The notes under the pieces: model-generated
Told to the model about the DNA's origin: nothing
The model's database searches: none
The model's input: the letters and a program-made list of their open reading frames with translations, nothing else
Translations under genes and position numbers: made by a program
Source of the DNA: Amycolatopsis sp. NBRC 101858
Lineage (GTDB): Bacteria; Actinomycetota; Actinomycetes; Mycobacteriales; Pseudonocardiaceae
Reading direction: 5' to 3'
Length of the DNA: 64,000 nucleotides
Assembly (NCBI RefSeq): GCF_030269325.1
Contig: NZ_BSTD01000003.1
Coordinates: 372,001-436,000, forward strand
Shown here: positions 60,302 through 64,000 of the stretch, one piece after another
Layout of the letters: each line of letters opens with the position of its first letter
How positions within the stretch are numbered: the stretch's first letter is position 1

Positions 60302-63300
60302 TCACTCCTTGGCTCCCTGGGAGCGGGCCGCCACCCAGGTGGCCACCACGTCCGCCAGGACCGGGAGGGGCAGGGTTCCGCTGCCCAGCACCGTGTCGTG
60401 GAACTCGCGGATGTCGAACCGGTCGCCCAGCGCCTGCTCGGCTTCGGCGCGCAGGCGCTCGATCTCCAGGCGGCCCACCATGTAGCCGAGCGCCTGCCCG
60501 GGGTGGCCCGCGTAGCGGTCGATCTCCGCCTCGATCTCGATCTGCGCCATCGGCGTGTTCTCCACCAGGAAGTCCACCGCCCGCTGCCGGCTCCAGCCCA
60601 GCGCGTGCAACCCCGTGTCGACGACCAGCCGCGCGGCCCGCATCGAGTCCTGCGTCAGCAGGCCGAGGCGCGACACGTCGTCGGAGTACAGGCCCATCTC
60701 GTCGGCCAGCCGCTCCGCGTACAACCCCCAGCCTTCGGCGTAGGCGTTGAACATCGCGATCCGCCGCAGCAGCGGGACGCCGGTGAGCTGCTGCGCGAGC
60801 GTCAGCTGGAAGTGGTGCCCCGGCACGGCTTCGTGGAACGCCACCGACTCGCCCAGCGTCCGCTGCCGCTGGTCCGCCTCGTGCGTGTTGGCGTAGTACG
60901 TGCCCGGGCGCGAACCGTCGAGCGACGGGTCGATGTAGTACGCGATCGAGCCGCTCGCGGCCTCCGCGGCGGGCACCGGCGCGACCTCGCACTTCTGCTC
61001 CGGCACGCGCAAGAACCATTGCGGCGCCACGGCTTCCGCCCGCGAGATCGTCTGCCGGGCGGCGTGCAGGAGCTCGTCGCCGTCGCGCCAGCGCAACGCC
61101 GGGTCCGTGCGGATCCGCTCGAAGATCTGCGCGAGATCGGTGGTGCCGAACACCTTCTGCCCCAGCTCGCGGTACTCCCCCGCCAGCCGCTCGATGATCG
61201 CCAGGCCGGTGTCGTGCAGGTCCTGGGCCGTGCGCTCGGTCGTCGTCTCCGCGCGGATCAGCGCCGCGTAGCGCTCCGGCCCGCCGGGCAGGTCGCCGAT
61301 GCCCGGTGACGTCTCCGGCCGCGCGACCGGGACCACTTCGCCGGCCAGGAAGTCGCGATAGCGCGCGTACGCCGGGTACACGACTTCGGTCAGCAAGCGG
61401 TCGCGCTCGGCCTCGAGCCCGTGGACCGGCACCTTCAGCGGATCGGCTTCCGGAGCCGCCAGGTAGCGCTCGACGTACCCGACACCGATGCGCGCCAGGA
61501 ACTCCGGCGGCGTGCGGCCTTCGGCGAGCGCCGCCCGCTGCCGCTCGATCACCTGGTCCAGGTACGGGCCGATCGCGCCGAGCCGGGCGAGGTAGCCGCG
61601 GGCCTTGGCCTCGTCGTCGAGCACCGTCTGCGGCAGCTCCATCAGCAGTTCCAGCGCCGGCGCGGCGAGCCCGTCGCTCACCGCGATGTCGGCGCGGCCC
61701 GAATCCAGCAGGTCGATCTGGGTGCGTGCCTGCCAGATCACGACGTCCCGCGTCACGCGCTCGGCGGGCGAGAGCGCCGCCGCGTCGAGTGCTTCGGCCC
61801 GCGTGATCAAGCCGGCGAACCCGGCGCGCTGCCGGGCGCCCGCCTCGGCGGACTGGTCGGCGAGCCGGTCGTGCGTGCCGGGGAGACCGTAGAGCGACGG
61901 CAGCAGCGGCTGCGCCTCGAACATCAGCGCCAGGCACTCGTCCGCGAGCGAGTCCGGGGTGTCGGTCCGGCTCGCGACCCAGTCGGTGACGACCTTGGCC
62001 AGCGCCGGCAGCGGCAGCATGCCGTGGCCCAGCACGACTTCGTGGAAGTCCCGGATGTCGAAGCGGTCGCCGAGCGCCGCCTCGGCCTCGGCGCGCAGCC
62101 GCTGGATCTCCAGCCGCCCCACCATGTACCCGAGAGCCTGGGCCGGCCAGCCGGCGTACCGGTCGATCTCCGCCTCGATCTCCATCCGCGCCATCGGCGT
62201 GTGGTCGACGAGGAAGTCGATCGCCCGCTGCCGGCTCCAGCCCAGGGCGTGCATCCCGGTGTCGACGACCAGCCGGCCCGCCCGCATCGAGTCCTGCGTC
62301 AGCATGCCCAGCCGCGCGACGTCGTCGGAGTACAGGCCCATCTCGTCGGCGAGCCGCTCGGCGTAGAGCCCCCAGCCTTCCGCGTAGGCGTTGAACATGC
62401 CGATCCGCCGCAGCAGCGGCAGGTCCTTGAGCTCCTGGGCCAGGCTGAGCTGGAAGTGGTGGCCCGGCACGGCTTCGTGGAACGCGATCGCCTCGCTGGT
62501 GAACCGCGGCCGCTTGTCGGCTTCGTGGGTGTTGGCGTAGTAGGTGCCCGGCCGCGAACCGTCGAGCGACGGCTGCAGGTAGTAGGCGATCGTGCCGCTC
62601 GCCGCGTCGGCCTCGGGCACCGGCGCGACCTCGCACTTCTCCGCCGGGATGCGCGAGAACCACTGCGGCGCCACGGCTTCCGCGCGGGCGATGGCGTCCC
62701 GGGCCGCGGACAGCAGCTCCTCGCCGTCACGCCAGCGCAACGCCGGATCGGTGCGCAGGCGCTCGAAAATCTCAGCGAGATCGGTGGTGCCGAACACCTT
62801 CTGCCCCAGCTCGCGGTACTCCGCCCCGAGCTGCTCGATGATCGCCAGGCCGGTGTCGTGCAGGTCCTGGGCCGTGCGCTCGGTCGTCGTCTCCGCGCGG
62901 ATCAGCGCGGCGTACCGCTCCGCCCCGTCCGGCACGTGGCCGATGCCGGGCGCGGTGTCGGGCCGGCCGACCGGCTCGACCTCGGTGCGCAGGAAGTCGC
63001 GGTAGCGGGCGTAAGCCGGGTGGACGACCTCGGCGAGCAGCCGGTCGCGCTCGGCTTCGAAGCCTTCGACGGCCGCCGTCGTGCCCACCTTCAGCGGGTC
63101 GCTGTCCGGCGCGGCGAGGTAACGCTCGATGTACTCCACGCCCACGCGGGCGAGGTATGCCGCCGGCACAAGCCCGTCGGCCAGGCTCGCCCGCTGCCGC
63201 TCGGTCAGCTCCTCGAGGAACGTGCCGATCGCGCCGAGCCGGGCGAGGTAGCCGCGGGCCTTCTTCTCGTCGTCGAGCTGGTAGTACGGCAGGTACAGCA

Positions 63301-64000
63301 GCAGTCCCAGCGCGGGCGCGGTCAGCCCGTCGCTGACCGCGATGTCGGCGCTGCGGGCCCCGAGCCGGTCGGCCTCGACCTCGGCGGAGGCGACGACGAC
63401 TTCGCGCGTCACGGCCTCTTCCGCGGACAGGCTGTCGGCGGGCAGTGCCCGGGCGCGGGCGGCCAGGTCGCGGAACGCGGCGAGGTACCGCTCCTGCGCG
63501 GCCCGGGTCTGGTCGGCGAGCCGGTCGTGGTCGGCGGGCAGGCCGAAGACCGACGGGTACAGCGGCTCCTGTTCGAAGGTCAGCTCGACGAGCTCGGCGG
63601 CCAGGCCGTTGGCCGTGTCGCCGTGCCCGGCCACCCAGTCGTCGACGGCGGAGGCGAGCGCCGACAGCGGCAGCGCGCCGCCGGCGAGCACGAGGTCGTG
63701 GAACGCGCGGATGTCGAACCGGGACCCGAGCCGCTCCTCGGCGCCGGTGCGGATCCGCTGGATCTCCAGGCGCCCCACCATGTACGCGAGCGCCTGGCCC
63801 GGCCACGCGATGTAGCGGTCGATCTCGGACTCGACCTCGACGCGCGCCTCCGGCGTGTGCTCCAGCAGGTAGTCCACGGCCTGCTGCCGGCTCCAGCCCA
63901 GCGCGTGCAGGCCGGTGTCGACGACCAGCCGGGCCGCCCGCATCGAGTCGCCGGTCAGCATGCCGAGCCGCGCGACGTCGTCGGAGTAGAGGCCCATCTC
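60302..64000 (-). CDS. Giant protein of fused DUF885 peptidase units, 5' partial
   Basis: The frame is open at the window edge and over 1230 residues are visible. They form two complete DUF885 units and the C-terminal part of a third. The marker GLYSDDV occurs at 63997, 62341 and 60697, 552 and 548 codons apart. Each full unit has FHEAVPGHHFQ (HExxPGHH) and AYAEGWGLYAE, the metal-binding pattern expected for the DUF885 M2-like metalloprotease family, which normally has one ~550-residue unit. ATG at 63997 is internal, as homologous internal positions show. It may be a multivalent peptidase. Confidence 0.85.
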   Translation of the reverse strand, partial: EMGLYSDDVARLGMLTGDSMRAARLVVDTGLHALGWSRQQAVDYLLEHTPEARVEVESEIDRYIAWPGQALAYMVGRLEIQRIRTGAEERLGSRFDIRAFHDLVLAGGALPLSALASAVDDWVAGHGDTANGLAAELVELTFEQEPLYPSVFGLPADHDRLADQTRAAQERYLAAFRDLAARARALPADSLSAEEAVTREVVVASAEVEADRLGARSADIAVSDGLTAPALGLLLYLPYYQLDDEKKARGYLARLGAIGTFLEELTERQRASLADGLVPAAYLARVGVEYIERYLAAPDSDPLKVGTTAAVEGFEAERDRLLAEVVHPAYARYRDFLRTEVEPVGRPDTAPGIGHVPDGAERYAALIRAETTTERTAQDLHDTGLAIIEQLGAEYRELGQKVFGTTDLAEIFERLRTDPALRWRDGEELLSAARDAIARAEAVAPQWFSRIPAEKCEVAPVPEADAASGTIAYYLQPSLDGSRPGTYYANTHEADKRPRFTSEAIAFHEAVPGHHFQLSLAQELKDLPLLRRIGMFNAYAEGWGLYAERLADEMGLYSDDVARLGMLTQDSMRAGRLVVDTGMHALGWSRQRAIDFLVDHTPMARMEIEAEIDRYAGWPAQALGYMVGRLEIQRLRAEAEAALGDRFDIRDFHEVVLGHGMLPLPALAKVVTDWVASRTDTPDSLADECLALMFEAQPLLPSLYGLPGTHDRLADQSAEAGARQRAGFAGLITRAEALDAAALSPAERVTRDVVIWQARTQIDLLDSGRADIAVSDGLAAPALELLMELPQTVLDDEAKARGYLARLGAIGPYLDQVIERQRAALAEGRTPPEFLARIGVGYVERYLAAPEADPLKVPVHGLEAERDRLLTEVVYPAYARYRDFLAGEVVPVARPETSPGIGDLPGGPERYAALIRAETTTERTAQDLHDTGLAIIERLAGEYRELGQKVFGTTDLAQIFERIRTDPALRWRDGDELLHAARQTISRAEAVAPQWFLRVPEQKCEVAPVPAAEAASGSIAYYIDPSLDGSRPGTYYANTHEADQRQRTLGESVAFHEAVPGHHFQLTLAQQLTGVPLLRRIAMFNAYAEGWGLYAERLADEMGLYSDDVSRLGLLTQDSMRAARLVVDTGLHALGWSRQRAVDFLVENTPMAQIEIEAEIDRYAGHPGQALGYMVGRLEIERLRAEAEQALGDRFDIREFHDTVLGSGTLPLPVLADVVATWVAARSQGAKE

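Noticed and set aside
63995..63997. Start codon of the DUF885 gene at the window edge
   Set aside because: The two homologous positions at 62341 and 60697 are internal (LADEMGLYSDD), and the frame continues past the edge.
1..64000. tRNA, rRNA, insertion sequence or prophage
   Set aside because: I saw no cloverleaf-like tRNA, no rRNA segment, no transposase or integrase motif and no terminal inverted repeat with target duplication, but a systematic search was not possible by eye.

Overview
The window is high-GC actinobacterial DNA. Codons end in G or C, GTG starts are common, and there are two F420-type LLM oxidoreductases, a Ddn-like nitroreductase, a SigC-type ECF sigma factor, an MT0933-type antitoxin and a SoxR carrying the iron-sulfur cysteine motif. 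Gene content and the style of the intergenic repeats suggest Pseudonocardiaceae, probably Amycolatopsis; this is an inference from content, not a database match. I see no rRNA, tRNA, CRISPR array, prophage or insertion sequence. It reads as ordinary chromosome with many short, independently regulated transcription units.

Layout. 1-6.8 kb: the end of a molybdenum hydroxylase large subunit with a strong terminator hairpin, a type-B carboxylesterase whose nucleophile elbow is altered, an orphan sensor kinase and an APC permease. 6.7-10.2 kb: small zinc-ribbon and membrane proteins, a GNAT acetyltransferase and a VOC protein. 10.4-13.9 kb: a dehydrogenase divergent from an ArsR-like regulator, then a MarR/ABC-ATPase/ABC-permease drug-efflux operon. 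13.9-21.1 kb: a class A penicillin-binding protein, Ddn-like reductase, PhoU-like protein, a second-type SSB, a 69-bp repeat array, pirin and a hydrolase. 21.3-25.1 kb: a GntR regulator divergent from a ThDP enzyme, then a PLP decarboxylase followed by a 21-bp repeat array. 25.5-29.1 kb: a PAP2 phosphatase and a response regulator/kinase/lipoprotein operon. 29.1-31.2 kb: a SoxR module (methyltransferase, FMN reductase, SoxR) with two SoxR boxes. 31.2-37.5 kb: a DinB protein, a pair of paralogous unknown proteins, two SDRs, RecQ and an antitoxin-like protein. 37.6-45.1 kb: an adenosine-deaminase-family protein, a VWA/MoxR pair, an aldo-keto reductase, a TetR/LLM/cREC operon, SigC and a PadR regulator. 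45.2-54.9 kb: a carotenoid oxygenase operon, DUF427, a ROK regulator, a PPOX/MarR divergent pair, a thioesterase and ArsR regulator, and a beta-phosphoglucomutase/GH65 phosphorylase pair. 54.9-64 kb: a Ppx/GppA protein, a class F sortase with Ser in place of Cys, an LLM oxidoreductase, YihY, fumarylacetoacetase flanked by 21-bp arrays, and a giant protein built from at least three DUF885 peptidase units.

Working together. Many one-component regulators sit next to or divergent from one or two enzyme genes, with readable palindromic operators between them (ArsR 11.39 kb, MarR 11.82 kb, GntR 22.00 kb, SoxR 30.00 and 30.65 kb, TetR 41.96 kb, PadR 45.14 and 45.17 kb, MarR 49.75 kb, ArsR 51.11 kb). 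The most unusual signals are a family of 21-bp tandem repeats at three loci, a recurring GTCCA-N3-TGGAC palindrome inside and outside genes, the SoxR-linked leaderless methyltransferase, the DUF885 triplication, and three enzymes with a displaced or replaced key residue.
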